Assembly: GCA_030680855.1 (NCBI GenBank)
Contig: JAUXUN010000021.1
Span: 1 to 64,000, forward strand
DNA: 64,000 bases
Direction of reading: 5' to 3'
From: Aestuariivirga sp.
Lineage (GTDB): Bacteria; Pseudomonadota; Alphaproteobacteria; Rhizobiales; Aestuariivirgaceae
Shown here: positions 18,585 to 29,579 of the stretch, piece after piece
Numbering within the stretch: the stretch's first letter is position 1
Layout: each line of letters starts with the position of its first letter
The notes under the pieces: generated by a model
Told to the model about the DNA's origin: nothing
Databases searched by the model: none
The model's input: only the letters and a program-made list of their open reading frames with translations
Made by a program: the position numbers and the translations under genes

Positions 18585-19061
18585 TTGGCCGAAATTCCAA
18601 CCATTGTTAAACGCAAGCTGCAAGCGCAGGTGATCGGGCCGATCTATGCGGAGATGGTGGAGCAGGTTGGCGAGGAGAAAGCTTCGGCAATCCTCGATTC
18701 AGCCATTCGGAAAGCTGCCATTGCCGAGGGGAGGGAATTTGCCAGGAAAGCCCCGGGTGGGGTGACCTCCATGGCGGATTTCATCAAGCTCTACGAATTG
18801 TGGACCGCCGACGGGGCGCTGGAAGTGACGGTGCATGAAGCAACCGACAAGGTATTCAACTTCGATGTAACGCGCTGCAAATATGCGGAAACCTACCGCG
18901 AGATGGGACTGGGCAAAATAGGCCACCTCATGTCGTGCAACCGGGACGGCACATTTTGCGAAGGATACGACCCAAACATCAAGCTTGAGCGGAACCAAAC
19001 GATCATGGGCGGGGCACCCTGCTGCACTTTCCGCTACCGCTATGAAGCGGAAGCGCCCTAG
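18585..19061 (+). CDS. L-2-amino-thiazoline-4-carboxylate hydrolase family protein
   Basis: 158 residues resembling the ATC hydrolase family, named for an enzyme that opens the thiazoline ring of ATC to S- or N-carbamoyl-cysteine in cysteine production by Pseudomonas. Seen in the sequence are a helical N-terminal half and a beta-rich C-terminal half with conserved Cys and Asp residues (FDVTRCKYAETYREMG, LMSCNRDGTFCEGYDP, GAPCCTFRYRYE). The start is TTG with GAGG just upstream, nine bases after tpiA. Most members of this family have unknown substrates. The adjoining TRAP transporter may import its substrate; this is inference from position only. Confidence 0.7.
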   Translation: MAEIPTIVKRKLQAQVIGPIYAEMVEQVGEEKASAILDSAIRKAAIAEGREFARKAPGGVTSMADFIKLYELWTADGALEVTVHEATDKVFNFDVTRCKYAETYREMGLGKIGHLMSCNRDGTFCEGYDPNIKLERNQTIMGGAPCCTFRYRYEAEAP

Positions 19062-19171
19062 CCATCAAATTGGCGTGACTACGGCCTTCGTTTTACTTGT
19101 GTGACCGGTGATTATCGTTCAATCTCTCGGCAAGCGCATCCGCTAGCGATGCCAACAATGGGAGATATGAG

Positions 19172-20299
19172 ATGACCAAAACCCGCAAAGTTACTGACGT
19201 TAATTCGCGCCGGGCATTCCTCAAGAGCGGCGCGGTTGCCGCTGCGGCTGGCGCCGCAAGCCTCGCCATGCCGAATGTGGCGCGCGCGCAAGATGCGGTG
19301 ACCTTCAAGTTTCAAAGCACGTGGCCGGCCAAAGATATTTTTCATGAGTATGCGGCGGATTTCGTTGCGCGCGTCAATGAAATGGCGGGCGGCAGACTGA
19401 AGCTCGAGCTCTTGGCTGCTGGCTCGGTTGCCAAGGCCTTTGAAGTGCAGGATGCGGTGCTCGCCGGCACCCTTGATGGCGGGCATGGGGTTTGCGCCTA
19501 CTGGTATGGCAAGCACAAGGCCTATTCGCTGTTTGGAACGCCGCCTGCTTGGGGCTGGCGCGCCAACCAGATGGTCGGCTGGATGAAATACGGCGGTGGC
19601 CAGGAGCTCTATGACGAGCTGGTGCAGCAGGTGCTGGGCCTTAACCTCGTGGGTTTCCTGACGGGTCCAATGCCAACCCAGCCGCTCGGCTGGTTCAAGA
19701 AGGAAGTGACGTCGCCTGACGACCTCAAGGGCATCAAATACCGCACAGTTGGCCTGTCGGCTGATCTCTTCAAGGAGATGGGCTCTGCAGTGACCATTAT
19801 GGGAGGTGGCGAGATCGTTCCCGCCATGGACCGCGGCCTGCTCGACGCCGCGGAGTTCAACAACCCTTCTTCCGACAAGCTCCTGGGCTTTGCCGATGTT
19901 TCGAAGGATTACATGGTGCAGAGCTATCATCAGGCGGCTGAGTGCTTCGAAATCATTTTCAACAAGGCGAAGTATGATGCGCTGGCTCCGGAACTTCAGG
20001 CGGTCATCAAATACTCAGCCGAAGCGTCATCAGCCGACATGAGCTGGAAAGCGATGGACCGTTACGCCAGCGACCTCGAGGCGCTGAAAGCAGCAGGGGT
20101 CAGGGTGCACCGCACACCTGATTCTGTGCTGCAGGCGCAACTTGCAGCCTGGGACACAGTCATCGCCGCGCAATCGGCAGAGCCGTTCTTTGCCAAGGTT
20201 GTCGAAAGCCAGAAGACTTGGGTCAAGCGCGTAGTAGGCACCGAATTCGAGCTTGAAGTCGAGCAGAACATGGCCTTCGATCACTTCTTCAAGGCCTAG
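19172..20299 (+). CDS. TRAP transporter substrate-binding protein, DctP family
   Basis: Periplasmic receptor of a sodium- or proton-driven TRAP transporter, 375 residues. The N-terminus carries a twin-arginine signal (SRRAFLKSG, an alanine-rich core, then ARA before QDAV), so it is probably exported folded. The mature part begins VTFKFQSTWPAKDIFHEYA and carries the conserved ligand-binding arginine region (GIKYRTVGLSADLFKEMG). The similarity seems closest to the branch that binds keto acids or lactate, but the ligand is not assigned. Both membrane subunits follow on the same strand. Confidence 0.9.
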   Translation: MTKTRKVTDVNSRRAFLKSGAVAAAAGAASLAMPNVARAQDAVTFKFQSTWPAKDIFHEYAADFVARVNEMAGGRLKLELLAAGSVAKAFEVQDAVLAGTLDGGHGVCAYWYGKHKAYSLFGTPPAWGWRANQMVGWMKYGGGQELYDELVQQVLGLNLVGFLTGPMPTQPLGWFKKEVTSPDDLKGIKYRTVGLSADLFKEMGSAVTIMGGGEIVPAMDRGLLDAAEFNNPSSDKLLGFADVSKDYMVQSYHQAAECFEIIFNKAKYDALAPELQAVIKYSAEASSADMSWKAMDRYASDLEALKAAGVRVHRTPDSVLQAQLAAWDTVIAAQSAEPFFAKVVESQKTWVKRVVGTEFELEVEQNMAFDHFFKA

Positions 20300-20310
20300 T
20301 CCGGCATTGG

Positions 20311-20338
20311 CCCCCTTCCCCTCAAGGGGGGAAGGGGC
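20311..20338. repeat. C-rich/G-rich inverted repeat between TRAP genes
   Basis: CCCCTTCCCC (20312-20321) pairs perfectly with GGGGAAGGGG (20328-20337). It lies 12 bases after the receptor stop and before the small permease start, without a T tract. It could attenuate downstream transcription or protect the receptor mRNA so that more receptor than permease is made. Confidence 0.5.
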
Positions 20339-20385
20339 TTGGGACGGAGGGGTGGTTTTGGAAGCAATCAAAGAAATAATGCGCC

Positions 20386-21276
20386 ATGAAAGGTGAGCGG
20401 CTGCCGTTCATTCTCTTTGCCGCAGGTGTGGCGCTCGTCATTCTGGCGATCTGTTGGTCCCTGTACGCCTATGGCGAAGTAGGGCGAATGGTCGCGGCCA
20501 AGGGTCTGCGGCCGGCAAATAGCTTCCATTGCCTTATGTTTTTCAGCGGCCCCTGCGATCTTCTCCCCCCCGCCCATGCCGAGAAGGGCTCTATCGCCTA
20601 CTCTCCCCTGGTGTTTTGGGCCGGGGTCATTGCTGTCATTGGAAGTTTTGTGCTTCATCTTAAACCACGCACCGCCGGTGAATCATGGAGTGCCCGGCTG
20701 CAACGCCTGCTCATCCCGGTGGATCAAGTGAGCACATTTATCGGACATGTTTTTGCCTGGTGCATCCTGTTGCTGACGATGGCCGTCAGCTATGAAGTTT
20801 TTTCACGATATGTGCTTGGCGCTCCCACCGAGTGGGCATTTGATGCAAGCTACTTCCTCTATGGCGCCCTGTTCATCATGGCAGGGGCCTATGCCCTTTC
20901 GCGCAATGCCCACGTCCGCGGCGACTTCCTCTACCGGTCATGGAGGCCCAAGACCCAGGCAGGAATGGACCTGGTTCTCTATTTTCTGTTCTTCTTCCCG
21001 GGGATCATTGCGTTCATTTATTCGGGATACGGTTTCGCGGCGCAATCCTGGGTCAATCACGAGCATTCGGCCTATAGCCCTGCCGGACCGCCCATCTATC
21101 ACTACAAGACGCTCATTCCGATAACCGGCGTATTCCTGCTGTTGCAGGGCGTTGTCGAAGTTGTCCGCTGCCTTGTCTGCCTCCGCACTGGAGTTTGGCC
21201 TAAACGGCTGCATGATGTGGAAGAACTCGAAAAAATCATCCTCGAGCAACACGCTGACGCTGAGGCCAAGCCATGA
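20386..21276 (+). CDS. TRAP transporter small permease, extended form
   Basis: DctQ-family four-helix subunit, here 296 residues instead of the usual 160 to 200. The DctQ core starts near residue 110 (STFIGHVFAWCILLLTMAVS, then VFSRYVLGAPTEWAFDASY). Before it is an extra module with two transmembrane helices (about residues 7-28 and 68-90) and a loop with cysteines (HCLMFFSGPCDLLPP) that should face the periplasm. The stop overlaps the large permease start by four bases. The extension is unusual and may form an additional interface to the receptor or a separate membrane domain. Confidence 0.85.
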   Translation: MKGERLPFILFAAGVALVILAICWSLYAYGEVGRMVAAKGLRPANSFHCLMFFSGPCDLLPPAHAEKGSIAYSPLVFWAGVIAVIGSFVLHLKPRTAGESWSARLQRLLIPVDQVSTFIGHVFAWCILLLTMAVSYEVFSRYVLGAPTEWAFDASYFLYGALFIMAGAYALSRNAHVRGDFLYRSWRPKTQAGMDLVLYFLFFFPGIIAFIYSGYGFAAQSWVNHEHSAYSPAGPPIYHYKTLIPITGVFLLLQGVVEVVRCLVCLRTGVWPKRLHDVEELEKIILEQHADAEAKP

Positions 21277-22604
21277 CCGACCCGCAACTTGGCGTGTTCA
21301 TGCTTATTCTCTTTGTTGGGCTGATCATGCTGGGCTTTCCGATTGCCTTCACGCTCATAGCCATGGGTGTTGGGTTTGCCTGGCTTGCCTTTGATGGCAA
21401 CTGGGAACCGGTCATGTCCTTGCTGGTGCAGCGCACCTGGTCGGTGATGACCAATGATGTCCTTATCTCGGTGCCGCTGTTTGTTTTCATGGGCTATATC
21501 GTCGAACGCGCCAATATCCTTGACCGGCTGTTCCGCTCTGTTCAGCTAGCGGCAGGCATCCTGCCAGGTTCTCTGGCCTTGGCCACACTGGTAACCTGCG
21601 CACTGTTTGCCACTGCCACCGGCATTGTGGGCGCGGTGGTGACCCTGATGGGCCTCCTTGCCTTCCCGGCGATGCTCAAGCAGGGCTATGATGTGCGGCT
21701 TTCTGCTGGGGTTATTTGTGCCGGCGGGTGCCTTGGGATTCTTATCCCACCCAGCATCATGCTGATTCTCTATGGTGCGACAGCTGGTGTTTCGCCAGTG
21801 CAGCTTTACGCTGGAGCCTTCTTTCCCGGCCTGATGCTTGCCGCCATGTATATGATCTATGTTATCGTCCGTGTGATGATCAATCCAGCGCTGGCGCCGC
21901 CGCTTCCCGACATTGAGAGAAATGTCCCATTTCTTACCATTATCCGCGAACTGCTGACTTCCTTTGTGCCTCTCGCGCTGCTCATCTTTTCGGTGCTTGG
22001 GGCCATCATGTTCGGCCTTGCTACGCCATCCGAGGCTGCCGCCATTGGGGCGCTTGGCGCATTGGTCCTGGCTGCCGCCTATCGTTCGCTGACATTCGAG
22101 AAACTGAAAGAGTCGGTTTTCCTGACGGCCCGCACCTCCGCCATGGTGTGCTGGCTGTTTGTCGGCTCGTTTACGTTTTCGGCCGTCTTTGCCATTCTTG
22201 GCGGCGACGCGGTGATCAAGGATTTTGTGGTTGGCCTTGATCTTTCGCCGCTCATGTTCCTGATAGTCACGCAGATCATTATTTTCATTCTTGGCTGGCC
22301 GCTGGAGTGGACGGAAATCATCGTGATTTTTGTTCCCATTTTCCTGCCCTTGCTGGAGCACTTCGGGATTGACCCGCTGTTTTTCGGAATCCTCATCGCC
22401 CTCAACATCCAGACTTCGTTCCTGTCGCCGCCGGTGGCCATGGCGCCCTTCTACCTGAAGGGCGTGGCGCCAAAACACGTGAACATCAACGACATCTTTG
22501 CCGGCGTAATGCCGTTTATCTTCATTGTGGTGTTTGCCATGGTGCTCCTCTACATGTTCCCTGCAATTGGCATGTGGCTGCCAAGCTATCTCTACGGACG
22601 CTGA
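21273..22604 (+). CDS. TRAP transporter large permease, DctM family
   Basis: Main transport subunit (443 residues, 11 to 13 membrane helices) that carries the ion-coupled translocation path. Typical segments are MLGFPIAFTLIAMGVGFAWL near the start, SVPLFVFMGYIVERANI, ILIPPSIMLILYGATAGVSP and the late SFLSPPVAMAPFYLKGVAP. Translation is probably coupled to the small permease through the ATGA overlap. It completes a three-gene TRAP system. Confidence 0.93.
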   Translation: MTDPQLGVFMLILFVGLIMLGFPIAFTLIAMGVGFAWLAFDGNWEPVMSLLVQRTWSVMTNDVLISVPLFVFMGYIVERANILDRLFRSVQLAAGILPGSLALATLVTCALFATATGIVGAVVTLMGLLAFPAMLKQGYDVRLSAGVICAGGCLGILIPPSIMLILYGATAGVSPVQLYAGAFFPGLMLAAMYMIYVIVRVMINPALAPPLPDIERNVPFLTIIRELLTSFVPLALLIFSVLGAIMFGLATPSEAAAIGALGALVLAAAYRSLTFEKLKESVFLTARTSAMVCWLFVGSFTFSAVFAILGGDAVIKDFVVGLDLSPLMFLIVTQIIIFILGWPLEWTEIIVIFVPIFLPLLEHFGIDPLFFGILIALNIQTSFLSPPVAMAPFYLKGVAPKHVNINDIFAGVMPFIFIVVFAMVLLYMFPAIGMWLPSYLYGR

Positions 22605-22636
22605 ATCGCGGCTGACTTGCGTGGATTTGAAAGCGC

Positions 22637-22665
22637 TTGAAGCGGGTTGCTTTGGGCCCATATAG
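22637..22665 (+). promoter_or_regulatory. Candidate secG promoter
   Basis: TTGAAG (22637-22642) and ATATAG (22660-22665) are separated by 17 bases and end about 40 bases before the secG ATG. The match is moderate. Confidence 0.35.
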
Positions 22666-22705
22666 ACGCTAAACCGCCCCGAAATTGAAATAGGTTCACT
22701 TCCCC

Positions 22706-23074
22706 ATGCAAACGGTTCTTCTGGTCATCCATCTCATTGTCGCCTTGGCCCTCATCGGGGCAGTCCTGCTGCAACGTTCGGAAGGCGGGGCGCTGGGCAT
22801 CGGCAGTGGCGGTGGAGGCGGCGGCAACCTGTTTTCGGCGCGGGGCGTGGGCAATGCCCTGACCCGGACCACGGCCGTTCTGGCCGTATGTTTCTTTATT
22901 ACTTCCATCGGTTTAACGCTGATCGCCGTCCGCGGCAGCGGCGCTGGTGGATCGCTTTTTGACGGTGCTGCACCAGCCACGGATCAGGCTCCGGCAACTG
23001 AGGGCACGGGTGGCAGCGTATTGCCGCAATTGCCCGCAGCGCCCGCCACACCGCAGGTCCCTGTTTCACAGTAA
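22706..23074 (+). CDS. secG: Preprotein translocase subunit SecG
   Basis: Small accessory subunit of the SecYEG channel, 122 residues. Two membrane helices (about 2-22 and 50-72) flank the conserved cytoplasmic loop LLQRSEGGALGIGSGGGGG. An unstructured Ala/Pro/Thr-rich tail follows, as in other Alphaproteobacteria. It lies just upstream of pyrG, which is a conserved pairing. Confidence 0.93.
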   Translation: MQTVLLVIHLIVALALIGAVLLQRSEGGALGIGSGGGGGGNLFSARGVGNALTRTTAVLAVCFFITSIGLTLIAVRGSGAGGSLFDGAAPATDQAPATEGTGGSVLPQLPAAPATPQVPVSQ

Positions 23075-23153
23075 TTGTTTCACGGTTTTTAACAATAATC
23101 TGAAAATCCTGGCTTTTCAGCCTTCGAATCATGTTTGCAAGCGAGTAGGTTGA

Positions 23154-24788
<1,635 letters not shown>

Positions 24789-24790
24789 CC

Positions 24791-27154
24791 ATGGGAAAAG
24801 CGCTCCAGCTTTTAAAGCCCTGGTTCGCGCTTATATTTTTCGTTTGGCTGTTTATGGGGCCCGCTTCTGCCTTTGACGAGGCGGTCATCGGGCAGGCGGA
24901 GCGCTCGGCGCTCGCTTTCCGCGCCAATCTGCAGGCCATTGACGGTGAGTTAGTGCTACCGTCGATTACCGACCAGCGGCTCATTGAGCACCGAACTACG
25001 CTTGAAGATATTCGCATCAAGGCGCTGAATCAATCAAGCGCGCTTAATGAACCAATCAGGGAAATTGCCGAGCAGGTTGCCAAGCTTGGACCTGCCCCCC
25101 CGGCAGAGCGGACAGAATCGGTTGAAATTGAAGCGCAGCGCAAGCTGTTGAATGATGCTCTCAACCGCGTGCAGGGCGCCAAAACCCAGCTTGAACTGGT
25201 GGCGGTGGAAGCCGAGCAAAAGGCGGGGCGTGCCTCATCCATTCAGCGCAACCAGTTTTTCCAGAAAATTTTTGAATCCAGCAGATCTGTTCTCAACCCC
25301 TACCTGTGGAGTGACGCCGGGGCCGGCCTGACGGTTTTCCTGCAGCGCCTCTGGGCTCTGATTGGAAATTGGTGGAATCAAATTCAGCATACCGCGAGCG
25401 TTTCGTCGCTGATCATGCTGCCGTTGACGATACTCCTGATAATGGCCCTGTGGTGGTTTGTTGGCCGGGTGCTGCGGGAACGTTATAAGGCAAGAAGTCT
25501 CGACAGCGATTTTCCAGACAATCTGGACCGGCTTTGGCGCGTCGTCCGCGCTACGCTGGGCACTCTGATTCTCCTCAGCATCCTGTTTGCCGTAACCCTC
25601 AGTTACCTGCAAAATGCGGGATTTGTGACGGCGCGGTTCAATCTCGTGCTCGATGGGCTTGCCGCCATCATAACAGGAACGCTGGTCAACGGTGTTCTGG
25701 CTTACCGTATTGCCGCGCCGAACCAGGCCAAATGGCGGCTGATCAACCTTGACGATGCAGCCGCCTCGCGCTTTGCAGTCCTTGCCACGGTTTGTGCGGC
25801 TATGTCCGGAGCCTCCGATGCGTTCAGCAATCTGGCGGATGGCATCTATCTCCCTGTGAGCTATTCCATTGGCCAATCGGCTCTTGCTTCCTGCCTAATG
25901 CTCGTGCTGCTGGCCCTGCTGCTGCTTAATTTTCGCAACCAGGCCGGCCTGGTTGAGAAAGCTCCAAATCAGGTCATCTACTTTCGCTGGGCCGAGGCAT
26001 TTCTAACACCGACCTGGCTGCTTGTCCTGGTTGCGACAATTGCCCTGCTGTTCGGATACGTGGCGCTGGCAAACTTTATCGTTTTCAAGCTGTTTGACAC
26101 GGCACTCGTCGTCACATTCCTGTTCCTGATTCACTACTCCGTCGACGCGGCTGTCCAAACGAGCCTCGATCCGGAGAGCTTTTTAGGCCGGTTTTTGCGG
26201 CGCGTTTCCGGCATGGGAGAGCGTGCCATTGAGCGGGCGGGGCTGCTGCTGCGCACCTTCGTGGATATCCTGCTTGTGTTCATCGGGCTGCCAATCCTAT
26301 TTCTGCTTTGGACGGTCACGTGGATTGATTTTCGGGCGCTTGCCAACAAGGCATTCTTCGGTTTTGAAGTTGGCAGCGTCACGGTTTCACCCTCGTCCAT
26401 CCTTCTTGTCGCATTTGCGCTCTTTAGCGGCATCGCAGTCACCAAGCTATTTGTGAGCTGGCTGAACCGGCGCATTCTTCTTGAGACCCGGATCGACAAG
26501 GGAGTCCAGGATTCGATACGCAAGGGCGCCACCTATGCGGGCTATATCATCGCGGCAGGATTTGCCCTTACGGCAGCGGGCCTGGAATTTTCAAATCTGG
26601 CCCTCGTTGCCGGCGCCCTCGGCGTTGGTATCGGTTTCGGCCTGCAATCCATCGTCAATAATTTCGTTTCAGGGCTTATTCTTCTGGCTGAGCGGCCAAT
26701 ACGGGTGGGTGACTGGGTTTCCATCCCAGCGGGTGAGGGGCTGGTCAAGAAGATAAATGTGCGGGCCACGGAGATTGAAACATTCGACGGCTGCTCTATC
26801 ATTGTCCCCAATTCCAACCTGATCACGGAGCCGGTAAAAAACTGGACTCACAGTGACACCATGGGGCGCTTCACCGTTAATGTCAGCGTTGCCTATGATA
26901 GCGATGCGGAAAAAGTCAAAGAGCTGCTGCTGCAATTGACGAAGGCCCACCCAAACGTTCTCACGTATCCGGAGCCTGTTGTATTGCTGCAGAATTTTGG
27001 CGCCTATTCACTGGATTTTTCCATAAAAGGCACGGTTGGCGACATATTCTATGGAATTTTCGTGGCCAGCGACATACGCTATTCAATTCTGAAGGCTTTC
27101 AGTGAGAAAGGGATTGTCATCCCTCAGCCCCCGCTTGTGAGCGTTACGCGGTAG
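24791..27154 (+). CDS. Large mechanosensitive channel family protein (DUF3772-MscS)
   Basis: 787-residue inner-membrane protein. An N-terminal signal or first helix (about 10-28) precedes a periplasmic, helical region of about 170 residues resembling DUF3772. Many membrane helices follow (about 190-600), then the MscS pore helix and beta domain: ALGVGIGFGLQSIVNNFVSG and LLAERPIRVGDWV near residues 615-650, and a C-terminal alpha/beta cage. Such multi-helix MscS relatives open on osmotic downshock or act as regulated efflux paths. It directly follows pyrG, but a functional link is not implied. Its stop abuts the convergent epimerase gene. Confidence 0.88.
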   Translation: MGKALQLLKPWFALIFFVWLFMGPASAFDEAVIGQAERSALAFRANLQAIDGELVLPSITDQRLIEHRTTLEDIRIKALNQSSALNEPIREIAEQVAKLGPAPPAERTESVEIEAQRKLLNDALNRVQGAKTQLELVAVEAEQKAGRASSIQRNQFFQKIFESSRSVLNPYLWSDAGAGLTVFLQRLWALIGNWWNQIQHTASVSSLIMLPLTILLIMALWWFVGRVLRERYKARSLDSDFPDNLDRLWRVVRATLGTLILLSILFAVTLSYLQNAGFVTARFNLVLDGLAAIITGTLVNGVLAYRIAAPNQAKWRLINLDDAAASRFAVLATVCAAMSGASDAFSNLADGIYLPVSYSIGQSALASCLMLVLLALLLLNFRNQAGLVEKAPNQVIYFRWAEAFLTPTWLLVLVATIALLFGYVALANFIVFKLFDTALVVTFLFLIHYSVDAAVQTSLDPESFLGRFLRRVSGMGERAIERAGLLLRTFVDILLVFIGLPILFLLWTVTWIDFRALANKAFFGFEVGSVTVSPSSILLVAFALFSGIAVTKLFVSWLNRRILLETRIDKGVQDSIRKGATYAGYIIAAGFALTAAGLEFSNLALVAGALGVGIGFGLQSIVNNFVSGLILLAERPIRVGDWVSIPAGEGLVKKINVRATEIETFDGCSIIVPNSNLITEPVKNWTHSDTMGRFTVNVSVAYDSDAEKVKELLLQLTKAHPNVLTYPEPVVLLQNFGAYSLDFSIKGTVGDIFYGIFVASDIRYSILKAFSEKGIVIPQPPLVSVTR

Positions 27155-28123
27155 CTATTTCCGGTAAAAGTCCCTGTACCAGCTTACGAATGCGCCAATT
27201 CCCTGGGCAAGGCCCATCTGCGGGTAGAATCCCGTCAGTTGCTTCAATAGCTCTGGGGAAGCATAGGTGCGTCGCACATCGCCTTGCTGCATAGGCAGCA
27301 TCTTGCGGATCGCCGGTTTGCTCAAAGCCCGTTCGAGAGTTTCGATGAAGGTCATAAGCCCAATGGGCTGGCCGCCGCCGATGTTGACAATCCGGAAGGG
27401 CACAGGCGCACCCGGAGGCGGCAGTGGCATCAGGCGCATGATTGCCTCAACCAAATCGCTGACATAAGTGAAGTCGCGTTCCATATTGCCCTCGCCATAC
27501 ACCTCAATGGGGCGGCCGCTCAGTATGGCATCGGTGAACTTGAACGGCGCCATATCAGGCCGGCCCCAAGGACCATAAACAGTAAAGAAGCGGAACGCGG
27601 TCGTTGGCACGTGATGGAGATTAGCATAGGCATGGGCCATGGCTTCCATGCCCTTTTTCGTGGCTGCGTAGAGGCTCATCGGCTCATCGGCCTTGTCCGT
27701 TTCCTCGAAAGGAACCTTGGAATTCGCCCCATAGATTGAACTGGTAGAGGCAAGCAACAGATGCTGCGGTTTCACCTTCCTGGCCAGTTCAAGCACGTTC
27801 CATGAGCCAATGAGATTGGCGTCTATGTAGGCCTTGGGGTTTTCAAGACCGTATCGAACACCTGGCTGGGCTGCCAAGTGCACGATAATGTCGGGCTTTG
27901 CCAGCTCTGCGGCACGGTTCAACGAAGCGGCGTCCTCAAGCTGGCCAAATACACATGTAAAGTTGGAATGGCGAGTCAACAGTCCATTGCGGGCTTCCTT
28001 CAGGGTTACGTCATAGTAGGGGGTCATGGCATCAAAGCCTGTCACCTCATGCCCCTCGTCGAGCAAGCGCTGGCTGAGGTGAAAACCAATAAAACCAGCG
28101 CTGCCGGTAATAAGGTATTTCAT
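27155..28123 (-). CDS. lpsL: NAD-dependent epimerase, UDP-glucuronate 4-epimerase type
   Basis: Extended SDR enzyme of 322 residues. The NAD motif is [19 protein letters not shown], the catalytic triad includes SSIYG and YAATKKGME, and the C-terminal part has [19 protein letters not shown], typical of UDP-GlcA 4-epimerases that make UDP-galacturonate for lipopolysaccharide (LpsL in rhizobia). It overlaps by four bases the UDP-glucose dehydrogenase gene that would supply its substrate, which supports the assignment. Related specificities cannot be fully excluded. Confidence 0.85.
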   Translation of the reverse strand: MKYLITGSAGFIGFHLSQRLLDEGHEVTGFDAMTPYYDVTLKEARNGLLTRHSNFTCVFGQLEDAASLNRAAELAKPDIIVHLAAQPGVRYGLENPKAYIDANLIGSWNVLELARKVKPQHLLLASTSSIYGANSKVPFEETDKADEPMSLYAATKKGMEAMAHAYANLHHVPTTAFRFFTVYGPWGRPDMAPFKFTDAILSGRPIEVYGEGNMERDFTYVSDLVEAIMRLMPLPPPGAPVPFRIVNIGGGQPIGLMTFIETLERALSKPAIRKMLPMQQGDVRRTYASPELLKQLTGFYPQMGLAQGIGAFVSWYRDFYRK

Positions 28124-29457
28124 TGGGCTGCCAGTTTTTGCTCGGTGGATGAGGCTGGACGCCCGATACTGAAATAGGTGAAGCCATGGCTTGTTACATC
28201 TTCGGAGCGGTAGACATTGCGGAGGTCAACGAGTGTTTTAACCTGCATCGTTGCCGCCAATTTGCCAAAGTCGAGGGCGCGGAAGGCGTCCCATTCGGTG
28301 ATAATGACAAGGGCGTGGGCCCCTGCGGCCGCATCATAGGCATTGCCGGAAAAATGAACGTCATGGAGCAGGGCGCGCGCAGCTGTCATGCCTGCTGGAT
28401 CATAGGCCCGGATGACCGCTCCCTGATCCTGGAGGGCATGGATTACGGAGAGCGAAGGGGCCTCGCGCATGTCGTCGGTGTTGGGCTTAAAGGTGAGGCC
28501 AAGGATGGCGACTATCTTGCCGCGGACATTTCCGCCACAGGCGGCTATCACCTTGCGGGCCATGCTGCGCTTGCGCTGGTCATTGATGGCGACGGTTGCC
28601 TCGACCAGGCGGAGTGGGCTGCCATAATCCTGGGCAGTCTTGACCAGAGCCAATGAATCCTTTGGAAAACAGGAGCCGCCATAGCCCGGCCCGGCGTGGA
28701 GGAATTTGGAGCCGATGCGGTTGTCGAGGCCAATGCCGCGGGAAACTTCCTGCACATCGACGCCCGTTACTTCACAGAGATCGGCAATCTCGTTGATGAA
28801 GCTTATTTTCAGGGCGAGAAAGGCGTTTGCCGCATATTTGATAAGTTCGGCGCTGCGCCTTGCGGTAAACAGAAGTGGTGCCTGGTTGAGGTAGAGCGGC
28901 CGGTAAACCTCGGTCATGACGGCGCGGGCCCGGTCATCGCGAAGGCCTATCACAATGCGGTCCGGCTTCTTGAAATCGCCGATTGCCGAGCCTTCGCGCA
29001 AGAATTCGGGATTGGAGACCACGGCCACGTCTGCTGCCGGATTGATTTCGCGGATGATGCGCTCAACCTCATCGCCGGTTCCCAATGGCACTGTCGATTT
29101 TGTGGCCACTACCGTGAAACCCTTGAGCGCCAAGGCAACTTCGCGGGCAACTGCATAAACATAGGAAAGATCGGCATGCCCGTCACCCCGGCGCGACGGC
29201 GTTCCAACGGCAATGAACACAACGTCGGAATTGCCAACCGCGGCGGCGAGATCGGTTGAAAAAAATATCCGTGCCGCCGCCGCATTGTCTTTCACCAGTT
29301 TATCAAGACCGGGCTCATAGATGGGAATTTCACCGCGCTTCAGCGCGGCAATTTTTTCGGCGTTGCTGTCGATGCAGGTGACTTCATGGCCAAAGTCGGC
29401 GAGGCAGGCGCCGGACACCAATCCCACATAGCCCGATCCAATCATCGCAATACGCAT
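28120..29457 (-). CDS. ugd: UDP-glucose 6-dehydrogenase
   Basis: Oxidises UDP-glucose to UDP-glucuronate with two NAD. 445 residues; N-terminal Rossmann motif [20 protein letters not shown], central dimerisation domain, catalytic Cys in [12 protein letters not shown] near residue 260, and the C-terminal UDP-binding domain with [17 protein letters not shown]. The ATG at 29457 has GGAG upstream and begins directly with the Rossmann strand; a longer frame to 29478 lacks support. With the epimerase downstream it forms a UDP-GlcA/UDP-GalA module. Confidence 0.95.
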   Translation of the reverse strand: MRIAMIGSGYVGLVSGACLADFGHEVTCIDSNAEKIAALKRGEIPIYEPGLDKLVKDNAAAARIFFSTDLAAAVGNSDVVFIAVGTPSRRGDGHADLSYVYAVAREVALALKGFTVVATKSTVPLGTGDEVERIIREINPAADVAVVSNPEFLREGSAIGDFKKPDRIVIGLRDDRARAVMTEVYRPLYLNQAPLLFTARRSAELIKYAANAFLALKISFINEIADLCEVTGVDVQEVSRGIGLDNRIGSKFLHAGPGYGGSCFPKDSLALVKTAQDYGSPLRLVEATVAINDQRKRSMARKVIAACGGNVRGKIVAILGLTFKPNTDDMREAPSLSVIHALQDQGAVIRAYDPAGMTAARALLHDVHFSGNAYDAAAGAHALVIITEWDAFRALDFGKLAATMQVKTLVDLRNVYRSEDVTSHGFTYFSIGRPASSTEQKLAAQ

Positions 29458-29579
29458 TAAACTCTCCACGGTTGCCATCCCGGAAAGGAGATGGCAGAAG
29501 CAAGAAAACTAGGCGTGTAGCGCCGTTTGGACGGGTTCACAAGCCCGCATAGAACAGCTTGGAAAGATGAACAAATAGC

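Noticed and set aside
21546-22661. 371-codon leftward frame opposite the TRAP large permease
   Set aside because: Extremely polar, His-, Lys- and Gln-rich sequence from reading a membrane-protein gene backwards; no domain.
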